Assembly: GCA_025765615.1 (NCBI GenBank)
Contig: JAIVFJ010000265.1
Coordinates: 20,190 to 84,189, forward strand
Direction of reading: 5' to 3'
DNA length: 64,000 bases
Source of the DNA: Zopfochytrium polystomum
Lineage: Eukaryota > Chytridiomycota > Chytridiomycetes > Chytridiales > Chytridiaceae
The position numbers and the translations under genes are program-made. The notes beneath the pieces were generated by a model that did no database searches, was not told where the DNA came from, and saw only the letters and a program-made list of their open reading frames with translations. This document shows, piece by piece, positions 47,401 through 59,241 of this stretch. Position 1 is the first letter of the stretch. Every line of letters begins with the position of its first letter.

Positions 47401-50400
47401 AGGAACAAGTTTTGCCCCTGTTCGATTACAATGTTTCGACATCAACCACGCATACGACAACTACGACAACCACAGATACTGCTGCAACCGAAATGACGAC
47501 GGCAAAAACTCCCGAGCAGGTCCTGGAATTGGTAAACTCGTCAAAGGGCGAATCTGTGAAGGAGACGACTTCCATCGACTCCTCCGCCGTCCTTGTCGTG
47601 ACGCTGACGAAGCAAACTGTGAACCCGACGACCAATGAGATTATTGAAACGGTGAGGTTTGCCACCCTGGTATAAATTTAGGCTGCTCTTTGCTAACGGA
47701 CTTCTGTTCCAGTCCGAGTACAACTACGAAATACCTGTGTCGGCGCTGGACGGGTGGTGGTCAAGGCTTGTGACTATGGTTACAACTAGGTTTACAACGT
47801 TCAACATAACTGTCTTTATCGAAAGGATTGCTGCCTGCACCGTTCTCTCGAGCGAGAGCGTGCTCGAAGCCTTCCGACTTGCTGGTGCGCCCATGTCCAA
47901 GAGTGAATGCGAGTCGTTGTACTCGCAGGCTGGTATCTCGGGCAATGCTGTAGAACGAATTGATATCATCCGCAAGGCCTGCGACCTCGTTGGGCAGGAT
48001 CTCGTCATTGAGCAAGTTCTCCCGCTTTTTGACCACAACGCCACCCAGACTATTGCCACGACGACGACTGAAACAACGTCCACGACGACCGCAGTGCCAA
48101 TGGAGTCTTCTTCCACGAATACGAAAGAAACCGATGCCATCAATTACGACTTAACCGAGGCGGAACTGGCATCATCCATTGTTGTGACGCTCACCAAAAC
48201 GACTGTGAACCCAGTCACTAACGAAGTAATTGAATCGGTGGGTTTCTCAAAAGCAGCTAGATGTTTCTTTTCCGCGTCTTTCTCACTTTCAGTCTCACAC
48301 TAGGTCGACTACGATCTGTCGCTTCCAGAGGCGTTCCTGTCTGGGTCTTGGCAGCGCATCATCCGCATTGTTACGACCCGTTACACCACTTTTAACACGG
48401 CGGTTTTCCTCACTTGTATCGGCGAATCTTCTGGGTCACTCACCGAGTCTTCCCTTCTTGATGCGTTTTCGAAAGCTGGTGCGCCGTTGTCCCCTGGGGA
48501 ACTCGACCTGTGCAAGGGCGAAGTCAGCAAAGAGAATTCATACGCACTGATGAAGCTGATGACCATTGTGCGCAAGGCAGTGCAACTAGTCGGGGTCGAC
48601 TTGGTCGTGGAACAGGTGTTGCCACTCTTGGACTACCGGGTCTCTTCATCGACCGAGGTCTCGAACAGCGCAACGATGGTGAACACGTCGCCCACTCCGG
48701 ACTCAGTCTACCAGACAGCTGTCCCGAAAAGTGAGTACGGAACGGTCTCATCCACAACTACCACAACTTCGACGACGGAAAGTAGCACCTTGGAGAGCGC
48801 GCCTGGCTTTGTCGCGCGCAACGAGACCATTACAGAGGCGCCCGTAGTGTATGAGCGTACCGAGTCCTCGTCGTCCACAGTTATTGTCACCCTTACAAAG
48901 ACGACACTTGACGGTGAATCAGGACAAGTGATTGACTCGGTAATTTTTTTTTTGGAGGCTATTATTATTCATTTGCTTTCCTATTCTCACAACTTGCTCG
49001 TTTCTTAACAGATTGACTACGACCTTGAGATTCCGTCTTTTGCTTTGACGAATTGGTGGCCGACGCTCATTCAGCACCTCACCACACGCTACTCCCTGAA
49101 CGTGCACGTTTTCTTGACGCGAATCAGTGAGTGCAACGGCGCAGTCAGCGAAACTGTTATCATGGACGCACTCGCTGCTGCCGGCGCTCCGATTTCGTAT
49201 GCAGAGCTAAGGAGTTGCATGGGCGCCGAGTTTGGCATGCTTGTTTCGCAGATCACTTTTGTTTGCAAGGCGGTTCGGCTTGTGGGCGTCGAGCTCTTTT
49301 TGGAACAAGTGGCCCCGCTGCTTTCGGAGGCAACCTTGGGCACGCAAGAAACCTCGACCCACGAGACGACGACTACTACGACGACTGTGACCACCGAGGC
49401 ATTTGAGGAGAAGACTGCGGCGCCTGCTTTCACCACTTATGCCATGCCTGAGGCCGTCTCGAGCGTTTTGCAGACTGTTGTTCTCCCTAGTGAATATGCG
49501 AAGGATATGTCCGCAGGCGCTTCATACGTCACTCTGGCCCCTGCCGTCTCATCGCAAACTGTGTCGGAGACGTACACTACCAGTGTGGAACCGGCCGCAC
49601 CGCCGAAGATTACACCTTCTAGCTATCGCAGCGAAGTATCTGAGGTGGTACGGTCAGACCATCAGAAGCCAAGCTCAGTTATTCAGACTTACGAGTCGAC
49701 ACCAGTCGTGACCAGATCCGAAACCACCGTTGTAGAGTACGTTACGGTCCCGACACCGACCACCGTTATGCCGCAGTCTCCTTCCGTCGCCTCCTGCACT
49801 CCACCCGTGACAACGAGTGAAACAGTCACCACGGTCGCTGAGTCTTCGTTGCAGCCGCAAACAAAGCCCGTTCAGACCTCTTCTACTATTATCCGCAAGC
49901 AGTCTTCCCCGGTCGGCGCGAAGTCCGAGACGGCTTCGTACAACATTTCGACTGTTCCAGCCTCCGTCATTCGCGAGGAGAAGGTTGTTTCCTACTCGCC
50001 TGTGGTAGTTTCGTCTTCGACGACCAGCTACTCTGGGATGTCGAGTCCCGCATCCTCAACGCCCATCGTGTCTTCCCTGACCACAAGCTACTCGTCTACC
50101 CCCATTTTGAAAAGGACGGAGACGGTCCAGAACTACTCGACGTCGTCGACCCCTCTGCTGTCGAAGACAGAGGTTGTTAGTACGAAAGTCGAACCCTGGC
50201 AGACAGACAAGACTCTTGTCGAAGAAGTGGTCGTCTGTGAACCGTCTGTTGGACCGGTCGAACTGAAAAAGGAGGGTTACGATGCGCCTACCGCACCTTC
50301 CACATCAAACTACATGGCGTACTCGGCAATGCCCAGTTTTTCAGCCGCTGTTGTCGAGTCGAACAAGACCTACTCGACCCCTACCGCGCCTGTTGCTTCC

Positions 50401-53400
50401 AGTTCTCAGGTTACAGCCTACGAAACTGTAACGACGCAAAGTTCAACTGGTCGGGTCCAGTCGGTTGTGCAAGGAAAGGTGACCGCTGGGGAGGCCGTCT
50501 CCAAAGTCACGCAGACTGTCACAACTACCACCACGTCGGGTATCCAACAAGGCTATGCTCCAGAGCAGGCATCGTCAGGGTACACGAGCTTTGTTGAGAC
50601 CAAGGAGTCGGCCAATGTGGAGTCTGGCAGCCGGCCGACTATTTCGTATGCTTCCACTACCGCTCGCCCGGTTTCGTCTTACTCGACCACAAGCTCCTCC
50701 ACCAGCTCCAGCCGCCCCGTTTCGAGTTACTCGAGCTCGTCGGTATACTCGTCGCCAATGTACACACCTTCAGAACCGGTTGTAGATAAGTCGTCTGCGG
50801 AAGTCAAGACATACACTCCCGCGGAGAACGGCGGCGTTTCGAGCATTGTCAAACGATACGAAACCACGACGACAACAACCAACCCGGAAAGGACGAGTGT
50901 CTACGTTAGCGCCCCCGCAACGCCCTCCGTCACTGCTCCCCCGACGCCGCACACGACCTCGACTGTTGTTACAAAGACGGAGACGACTGGATATTCCAAC
51001 AGCAATTCGCATGAGAACCCTGCGGAGCAGTCCACCGCAAAGTCTGAGCAGATCATTCATATCCCGCTGAAGGAGACGCCACCTGCTGGCTACTCATCGG
51101 AATCGCAGACGAATGTACAGTATTCGTCCTCCGCGCCAAACACGGCATCCACGACTGTTGCCACAATGGCGGAGGCGACAGGATACACGGCCAACAAGCC
51201 ACAACCTTCATCCGCATCGTACACTGTGTATCAGGACGTTGGGGAAGTGCCGACTGCAAAGTCTGAGCAGATTATTGAGACACCACCGTCTGGCTATGCT
51301 TCTTTCGATTCTCAAACCACTATGCAGTATTCGTCGGCCGCGCCCACCACGAATTCGACGACCTCGACTGTCACGAAGACGGAGACGACTACCTACAAGG
51401 CTGATTCTCAGCAGTCAACCCCATCTTCGTACACGTTATATGGAAGTCCGGCTGCACAGTCGACCACGAAGTCTGAGCAAATCATTCAGATCCCGTTGGA
51501 GGAGGCGCAAACTGCAGGCTATGCTTCGGAGTCGCAGTCTACCGTGCAGTATTCGTCGACCGTGCCGACGTCGACGACCTCGACTGTCGTTAAAAAGACG
51601 GAGACGACGGTGCTCGCGGCCAACAAGCCCCAGCCTTCGTCTACGTCGTCATACACTGTGTATGAAGGTCCCGCGAAAGTGTCGACTGCAAAGTCGGAGC
51701 AGATAATTCAGATTCCGTTAAACAAGACTGCTTCCGAATCTCAATCTACTGTGCAGTATTCGTCGACCGCGCCAAGCACGACCTCGACGACCGTTACAAA
51801 GACAGGGACAGCCGAATTTTCGACCAGCGGGCCTCAGTCTTCGTCCACTTCGTCGTACATTGTTTATCAAAGTCCTGCCGCACAGTCCACAACCAAGTCT
51901 GAGCAGATTATTCAGGTTCCCTTGAAGGAGACACAGCCTGCTGGCTATACTCAAACAACTGTGCAGTACTCGTCGAGCTCCCAAAAGGTCCCGTCAGAGA
52001 CCTCAACCGTGACCAGTGTGACGGACGCGGTCGTGGGTTCTTCAAATGTTTATGGGTCTGCACAGCAAATGACAAGCACCAACATGCACCCTGCCGCGAC
52101 CTCTTCGACTACCACAGCCGTGAACTCTGACGCATCCACAAATGCAGCAAATTCCGCTTCTAGCCCGTCGGACACTTACGAGTCGGGTCCCATTGTTGTG
52201 GCTCTTCGCGAGACCCCGCCTGAGCACCTGACAGATCACTACGCACCGGCTCCATGGACGCAACGTGTAGAGACTGTCGAAGTAATGTTTCTTGTGATTG
52301 AGTTTGGTCCCCTTCAACAAATTTCTGATTGTTCTCTTTTAGACGTGGCAGATCCCCGAAAGCGAGTCGTCCAAGACCACTTCTGTCACCACTACGACAA
52401 CCGCCATAACCACCACCACGTCTTCCAGTTCCACAGTAGAGCCAACGACGGCGACGCATGGAACAGTGGTCGCTGAATCGTCGACTCTCTCTGTTGCTCC
52501 GTCGGATACGGTCACCTCGTCAGGTCCGATTATGATAACTTTGAAAGAAACTCCGGCGGAGCATCTGATGGGCTGCTATGCACCGGCGGCCACACCTTCC
52601 ACTGCCTGGACGACAGCTGCAACTGAACAAACAATAACGCGGACCGAGAGTGAATTTTCGTCGGCTGAAACTCCGGCCGCGTCTTACTCGTCGGACACAG
52701 CAACTTCGTCGGGGCCAATTATGATTCCACTACGAGAATCGCCGCCGGAGCACTTGACGGAAGTTTACGCCCCTGCAGCTTACACTGAGACTGTCAAAAC
52801 TGAAGAGACTGTCATTCACACAAGCGATGCGCCCAGCGGATACCAAGGGACTTCCGTTCACGAGTACGCGCCGACTGAGTCGATGCGAACTGAACAGCGG
52901 GTGATGGAATCCTACGAAACGATAGAGACAATCATCATGACAGTCACAAAGAACACTGTGAATGTTGAGACGAATGAAATTATCGAGTCCAAGGAATACG
53001 ATATTGAAATTCCTGGGTTTGCTCAGCGCGGATGGTGGTCACTACTAACGATCAGCATCGTTCGGAAATTCTCAAGCTTCAACATGACTGCATTCCTTGC
53101 TGCGCTGAGCCGCCGTGAGCAAGTAACTGTCGAGACGATTGTTGAGGACATCAAGTCCTGCGGGGCGCATTTGACCACATCCGACTGGATTGCAATCCTG
53201 GCAGACATGAAGTGCACTGAAGCAGATTTCGTCAAGCTGATGATTTTTGTCGGCACCGCAGTGAAATTGATTGGAGTTGAACTGTTCCAAGAACAGGTGG
53301 TTCCACTGCTAGTTTCTTTTGAGGCGAATTCCTCCTCCGTCACTACGGCGACTGTCACGACGTCTCCCGTGCCTGCGACATCATCAGAGGTCTATGTTGT

Positions 53401-56400
53401 TGAACAAAAGTCGTCAACCGGTGCACCGTCACCGTCCGCGACGGCGTACTCGACTTACGCCCCTGCCTCTTCTTCCTCCACCCCTGTCGTTACGGCAGAG
53501 TCTAAGAATGAGGCGCCTTACTCGCAGGACGCCACTTATGGATATTCGGCAAAATCAGAGGCCTCCAGTGGTCCGGAGGTCAACACCACTTCGTCCACGA
53601 CGACGACAACAACAACCACGACGTCTTCTGTCACTGACATCGGCGAGCCCATCCCTGGTGCCGTGGAAACGGTGACGAAAGTGGACCAAGTTGCAGGGTG
53701 CATTTCTGTCCCCACTGACAATGGATCTGTCGCTCTTGACGTGCCCGAGTACGCTTGTGGCGACTGGTGGACCAGGCTTGTAGTCACGATTCGGAGGAAA
53801 TACTCTTCTTTCAACGAAGAAGCGTTTGTCGCTCGCATCGGCCAGTGCGAAAACGTGACGGAGTCTGTAGTCCTCGCTGCTCTCAATGACTGCGGCGCTG
53901 CTGTCTCACGACAAGAGTACGCGCAGATCGAGTCTGATTGTGGGTGCACAGTGGAAACGAACCTTGTGAAGCGTCTCACGTTTATTCGGACCGCCGTGCG
54001 CGTGGTTGGAGTCCAGCGAGTCCTTAAGACGGTTGTCACGGCGTTGTCGACTGTCCAGTCGTCGGCGCAGGTAGTTCCCTTCCAGCAAGGTTTGTGAATG
54101 TTTCCTTACAACCCCTCGTTCAATGTTTTACGCTGAGACTTTGTTGGACGGCTCTCAGAGACTCGTTTTGAAAAAATCGAGACGACCACGATTATCATCA
54201 CTTTGACCAAGAACCAAGTCAACCCCGACACGAACGAGGTGCTGTCCACCACCGAGTTTACGCTCGAAATTCCTGGCTACGCCCAGAGCGGGTGGTGGTC
54301 TCGGTTTATTGCCGTCGTCACTAGGCGTCAGCCCACTTTTGATGTCGCCGAGTTTTTGCAGAGGATCAGCTCTTGCGAAGTGGTCAGCACGGAAATGATT
54401 GTCACAATTTTGGCGTCGTGCGGCGCTCGCATTTCGGCCGAGGAGCTCTCTGTCGTTCGTGCGGAAGCCGGTTGCGAGAGCGACGCCACCCTCTCCCAGT
54501 TGCTCACCTTCTTTGGCGCCGCCGTTCGCCTGGTTGGTTCGGACGTCGTGCTTGAGCAGGTTGTTCCTTTCTTGGCGTCGCTGGACGAAACGGAGGGTGC
54601 TTTCACTGTCATTGACAAGAACGAGTCGCCGTCGTCTTTGGTGGCAGTGCCGGCCGTTGCGGCTCCGTCTGCGGCGGCTTCAGGCAAGTGTGAGTTTATT
54701 TTTCATTTCCCCCCCAATGGGTCTCTGACCTGACGTTTTTAAACAAACCAAAACCTACCAACAGACTCGACCGGAAAGCGGGAAAGCTGGTTTTCTCGCG
54801 TTGCAAAAGTGGTAAAGGAGGGCGCTGCCGCCGCCGGGACCACAGTTCGTCTTGCGAGCGAGTCTGCCGGCTCGGCTATTGTTCAAGGCGCTTCTGCGGT
54901 GGCGGACGGCGCGGTTGCTGTTGGAAATGCTGTGAAGACAGGCGCACAGGCCACGGGCACTGCCGTCTCGTCAGGCGTCAAGGTGGCGGGATCGACCATC
55001 ACCGAGACCGCAGCAGCAGCTGGTAACGTCATTACTCAAGGTGTTGACGCTGCCGGAGGCGCTGCGCTTGCAGGGGCTACTGTTGTCGGCGTGACCGTTT
55101 TCAAGGTGGGAGAAGCGGCCGGCTCTGCCGCCAAGACCGTCTCTAGTGCCGCTTCAAACGGCTTCCAAGTTGCGACCGAGTCGACGAGTTCTGCAGTCGC
55201 CCAAGGCGTCGCTGCGATTGAGACGACGGCCAGTGCCGCGGGAGGTGCCGTCAAGTACGGAGCGCTTGGAGTCGCTTCTGCTGTCGCGTCTGGCGCGAAA
55301 AATGCTGGGGCTTCCATCACCCAAGGCGCGTCGATAGCAGGCGGTCTGATGGCTCAAGGTGCGAGCGTGACCGGAAGTGCCATTGCGCAAGGAGCGAGGG
55401 CGACTGGGAACGCGGCGCTGTACGGCGTCGATGCCGTCGGTGCCGCGGCCTTGAAGACTGCAGAATTGAGCGAGGCGGCAAAGACTACTATCGCGTCCTC
55501 TGTCTACCAAGGTGGTGCGAGTGCCTTGGCGGCTGGCACCAGCATCAAGTCGGGATTGGCAGGATTGGCCGATTCCGTAGTGACGGGTGCGAAAGTTGCA
55601 GCGGGCTCTGTGTCTCAAGGAGCGACGAAAGCCGGAACCCTTATTGCGCAGGGCGCCGCTGCAGCGGGAAACGCCGCTCTGTCTGGAGTCGATGCGATTG
55701 GGGCCGCGGCGCTGAAGACGTCCGAAGCCACCGAGTCGGCGAAATCGAAAATCACGACGACGGTTTACAAGGGCGGCGAAGATCTTTTGACAAACACTTC
55801 GTCTGCGTTTCAGGCTGCCTCTAGCGCGGTCCTTGACACTGCCGTCACAGCGGGCTCGTCCATAAAGTACGCTGCTGGTGCAGCTAGTTCTACCGTTTAC
55901 GCTGGAGCCGAGTCGGCCGGTGCTGTGACGGCCGAGGGCGCAACCGTTACGAAACAAGCTGCGTCAAATGTGGGGGCGACCCTGTTTGGCGCTGGAAAGT
56001 CTGCGGTTTCCGCAGTCACCTCGCTGCTGGGTCGACGACCGGAGTCGGGTGGCTCTCCCACTCCTGCTGCAGGTGGTGTTGTGACCACTGCCACCTCATC
56101 GTCGCAGCCATCATACTCGACCGTTTCTGGCAGCGAAGGTACCTTGGAGTACGCCACGGTGACAGTTCGGAAGCAGGTTTTGGACCGCAAGACCAACGAG
56201 GTTGTCGATACGGTAAGGGATTATCTTGAGCACACGGTCCTGTAGTTCATGTTACTGACTAACGCGCCCATAACGTTTGAATTTTGTAGGTGGAAATCCC
56301 GTTAGAGGTCCCGGCAATCGCAATGGAAGGCTGGTGGGGCAGGATGGTGGCCTGGGTCACTGCTCGCTACCCTGCGTTTGATGCCGAAAAGTTCCTGACC

Positions 56401-58570
56401 TCCGTGAGCGAGACGCAGGAGGTGACGGACGAAACTTTTGCAGTCTCTTTGAAAATTGCCGGCGCTTTTGTGACGGAGGACGAGGTGAAGCAGCTCGCCG
56501 AAGTTGTCATTGGCGAGGGCGACGCGACACGGTGCAAGAAGATCCTGGTCGTCGTCCGCAAGATTGTCCGCATCGTCGGAGCAAAGGCCACAATTGAGCA
56601 GGTTGCACCCGTGTTCCAGCACGTGACGACGAGGACGACGCGCATCACCATCAAAATCAGGAGGATTTTGACTGCGGAGCAGGTGGAAGCCGGTTGCCAA
56701 GAGGTATGCATGCAGTCAAGGTCCCATGCTCAGCGATGTCTTTCATTTGACAAAATTTTTCCTGAAATCTAGACCGAAGAGACAATCGACATTCCTCCCC
56801 TTGCTCTTGCCTGGTGGCAAAAATGGATGGTTTCCGTTATTCGTCGATCGAAGTCGTTCAGCATGACTGTGTTCCTTGCAGTCCTCGGTGACTACGAGGA
56901 TGTGAACGACAGGACCGTGATGGAGGCTTTCACCGCTGCTGGCGCATCCGTGTCGCACAGCGAGCTGCAAGAAATGCGGCGTGATCCATCGTCCGGCGCC
57001 GGTGTATTGACTACCACCTGGACTGCCCTGAAATTTGTGAGGAGGGTTGTGCGCATTTGCGGTGTCGATGCCGTCAAGCAGCAGATTGTTCCCCTGCTTT
57101 GGACGTCGGACGACCACCACGACACGTTGACGGCTTCCTCATCTCATGATGACTTGTCGACTGTCGAGTCGTCGTACGCTGTGACGCCCTCCACCTCGTA
57201 CATGCCTTCGCCGGAAAGGAAGCCTTTTGGTATGTCTTCTTCCCCCAGAAATTCACTGGTAGCATGCCTCGTCTTATGGTTTTCAATTTCTTCCTCCTAT
57301 AGACGGTCAAATTACGTCTTTCCCAGCTCCGTACACCGCAGATGGTGAGACTCGACTTTTTTGTTTCTTACTTGTTTGTCGGTGTTTTACTGAAGACGTT
57401 TACACAACCACCCAGAGTCGCCATATGAAGCGCCGTCGAAGAGCCAGAAGCGAAAGAGCTTCCTGACCAAGGTGTTTGAGTCGGGCCAGAATGTCCTCAC
57501 AAGTGCGTTCCCCATTGCTCGCAAGACCTCTCTCTCGGATGAGTCTGCACGCGCATCGCCCGTCCCAGCCGACGTTCCTGCCACGGTGTACGAAGAGCCA
57601 GAAAAGGTCGTCATGTCGCCGCCGGGCGGCTCTAGCGGTACAGTTTCGCAAGAGAGCAAGGAAGGGTGGTTCACGCGAGCGAGCCGTGTCGTTCGCGACG
57701 GGGCGGCGGCAGCGAGTGCGTCGGCCGCTCAGGTCGGCGAAGTTGTGGCTGCGCCCATTCGACAGGGTGCAGGGGCCGCTGGCACGGCGATTTCGGCCGG
57801 GGCCACCCTCGCGCTGTCTTCGGCGGTGAAGGGTGCGGAACGAGTCGGCGAGGCCGCCGAAACGATTGGCACCACCGTCATGTCGACCGTTTCCAGCAAT
57901 GGATCTTCGGAGATGGCAAGCTCGAATCTGTATGGCACAGACTCGGCGGGCCAGTCCTCGTCGATTGTCGCGGCCGAAACAATGGAACAGCAGACCACGA
58001 CAGTGACTGAGAAGTCGGACCAAACGACTCAGCGCCATCAGACATTTACAGTCGAAACGGAAGAAATCCAATCTTTTGTGGTCACACTTACTCAGGAGAC
58101 TTACGACGGCGACACGAATGCGGTTCTGTCATCGGTACGCCGTTGTCTTTTTTTTTTCTTTTTTGTTTTCGCACAAATTTTTCTGGTCCTCACACGCCTT
58201 TTGCGCCCACAAATTTTTCACGCCACAGAAACAGCTAAGCCTGGAAATCCCCGCGATGGCCCTGGGCACGTGGTGGTCGACGATGGTGTCGTCGGTGAAG
58301 GCGAGCCACTCTGCGTTTGACTCTAAAGTGTTCGTAGCCGCGCTTGCGCAGTGCGCGACTTTGAACGACACTCTTGTGCTCCAGGCGCTCTTTGACGCCG
58401 ACGCGCCGCTGACGCTGGCGGAATGGTCGAGCGTGAAGCTGGCTGTTGGCGGTGGCGACGAGGGCAAGGTGATCCAGTGGCTGTCGTTTGTTCAGTCGGC
58501 GGTGAGGATCGTTGGCGGAGATTTGTTTGTTGACCAGGTCGCGCAGCTGCTCGAGTCGGTTCACATTTGA
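44413..58570 (+). CDS. Giant Kelch-TM protein with eleven copies of an unrecognised 'GWW' module, about 4,369 aa, 16 exons
   Basis: Exons: 44413-44809, 44887-45158, 45220-46389, 46461-47051, 47103-47651, 47713-48237, 48304-48939, 49012-52281, 52343-54089, 54159-54689, 54765-56212, 56290-56703, 56773-57229, 57303-57344, 57416-58134, 58229-58570; every junction keeps frame (4,370 codons). A signal peptide follows the second in-frame ATG (44467: LPKLSVFGVVSLSALSAL). The ectodomain has Kelch/beta-propeller features: 'MACFGGTS', 'GHACSVVDHTLYVWGG', 'RHGHSLVRDGDDLIALFG', 'FCAGGRT'. One TM helix (YVVVFGLVVAWLILYCC) is at about residues 468-488. The cytoplasmic tail contains modules 1-5, a Ser/Thr-rich region, modules 6-8, an Ala/Gly-rich amphipathic region, modules 9-10, a short Ala-rich region, and module 11 at the very C-terminus. 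Architecture suggests a surface receptor or adhesin linked to a large intracellular scaffold; that is inference. It might instead be split into two or more genes; transcripts would decide. Confidence 0.7.
51000..52000 (+). repeat. Five ~70-aa Ser/Thr-rich repeats within the giant protein
   Basis: Copies of (A/S)TAKSEQII.IPL recur at about 51040, 51262, 51472, 51691 and 51898, spaced 207-222 nt. Each is followed by GY.SESQ.TVQYSS..P and TST.TKTETT. Three further copies of a different motif, GPI.(V/I).L(R/K)E(T/S)P.EHL, occur at about 52185, 52524 and 52720. The region is probably disordered and rich in phosphorylatable residues. Confidence 0.8.
54800..56030 (+). repeat. Ala/Gly-rich ~11-residue periodic region (LEA/perilipin-like) in the giant protein
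   Basis: About 400 residues follow a recurrent pattern of roughly eleven: (A/S)G.A(I/V).QGA..AG.A. Small residues alternate with single V/I/L and few charges. Such 11-mer sequences form long amphipathic helices in LEA group 3 proteins, perilipins and synucleins. A shorter related stretch recurs at about 57690-57890. Two nearly identical internal segments (GNAALYGVDAVGAAALKT and GNAALSGVDAIGAAALKT) show internal duplication. Confidence 0.75.
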
Positions 58571-59241
58571 AGGGAGGGCGGGGTTCGTTGTTTTTTGCTG
58601 TTCTTCATTTGCTGTTCTTCGTTACTGCCGTTGGGAAGGGGGTTCGTGGATAGGCGTTTAGTCTGTTTGTGTGTTTGCCTCGTTTTTCCTTACCGCCCAT
58701 CGTGTTGGACGGGCTTAGGTTGATGAATAAATTGAACTTTGCGTTGCGCACGAGAGCGGGGTTATGGCGAATAAGATGTCCTTATGTTTGGGAGCATGGC
58801 TAGAACAGTAGATGCTTTGGGCCTGCCGACACTGCGCTGAAGCATGGCCTTGCACCCGGAAAAAGAGCGACAAACAGCGCGAGGAGCATAAGTCAAGAAG
58901 GATTGGAGTTGCACGGCGAGTAGACCGGTGCTGATTGTATATTCGTTCCATAAAGAGGAAAGGGAGCTAGGAGAGAGCGCGCGCCCCTCGCACACCGAAG
59001 GGAAAGGAGGCCGCAATAAAGCCAAAAGTACAAGGGAAACATTACAAAAAAAAAAAAAAAAAAAAAAAAGGAAGGGCCGTGAGCCATAAGAAACCAGGCC
59101 GGAAGCCACGAAAGAACTCCTCCGATGGAAGGAACCAAAAAAAATAAAATAAAATAAAGAAGATAACACTGCCGGTGCGTGCGTGCCCCCCGCCTTTTCC
59201 CCCTGCTGGGGGGAGGGAGGGGAACTTGCCCCTCAACTACC
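58571..59241. other. Intergenic between convergent genes
   Basis: It contains the 3' regions of the giant gene (GAATAAATTG-like signal near 58724) and of the small minus-strand gene, plus an A run at 59046-59069. No gene is supported. Confidence 0.5.

Larger units (their letters stand above)
46461..58567 (+). repeat. Eleven ~110-aa 'GWW' modules
   Basis: Module positions: 46461-46793, 47103-47432, 47713-48039, 48304-48633, 49012-49332, 52996-53326, 53715-54050, 54255-54580, 56290-56620, 56773-57103, 58229-58567. Shared pattern: EY.(L/I).IP..AL.GWW.R(M/L)V, about 10 residues, F....F(L/V)..(I/L), about 10 residues, V(L/M)(D/E)AF..AGA.(I/L)S..EL, about 20 residues, (L/I).FVRKAV.LVG.DL..EQV.PL. 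Most copies are preceded by a ~20-residue strand motif V.VTLTK.TVNP.TNEVI(E/D)(S/T). Predicted all-helical after the first strand. Module 7 lacks the preceding TLTK motif and module 4 has GSW in place of GWW. I know no family with this pattern. Confidence 0.85.
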
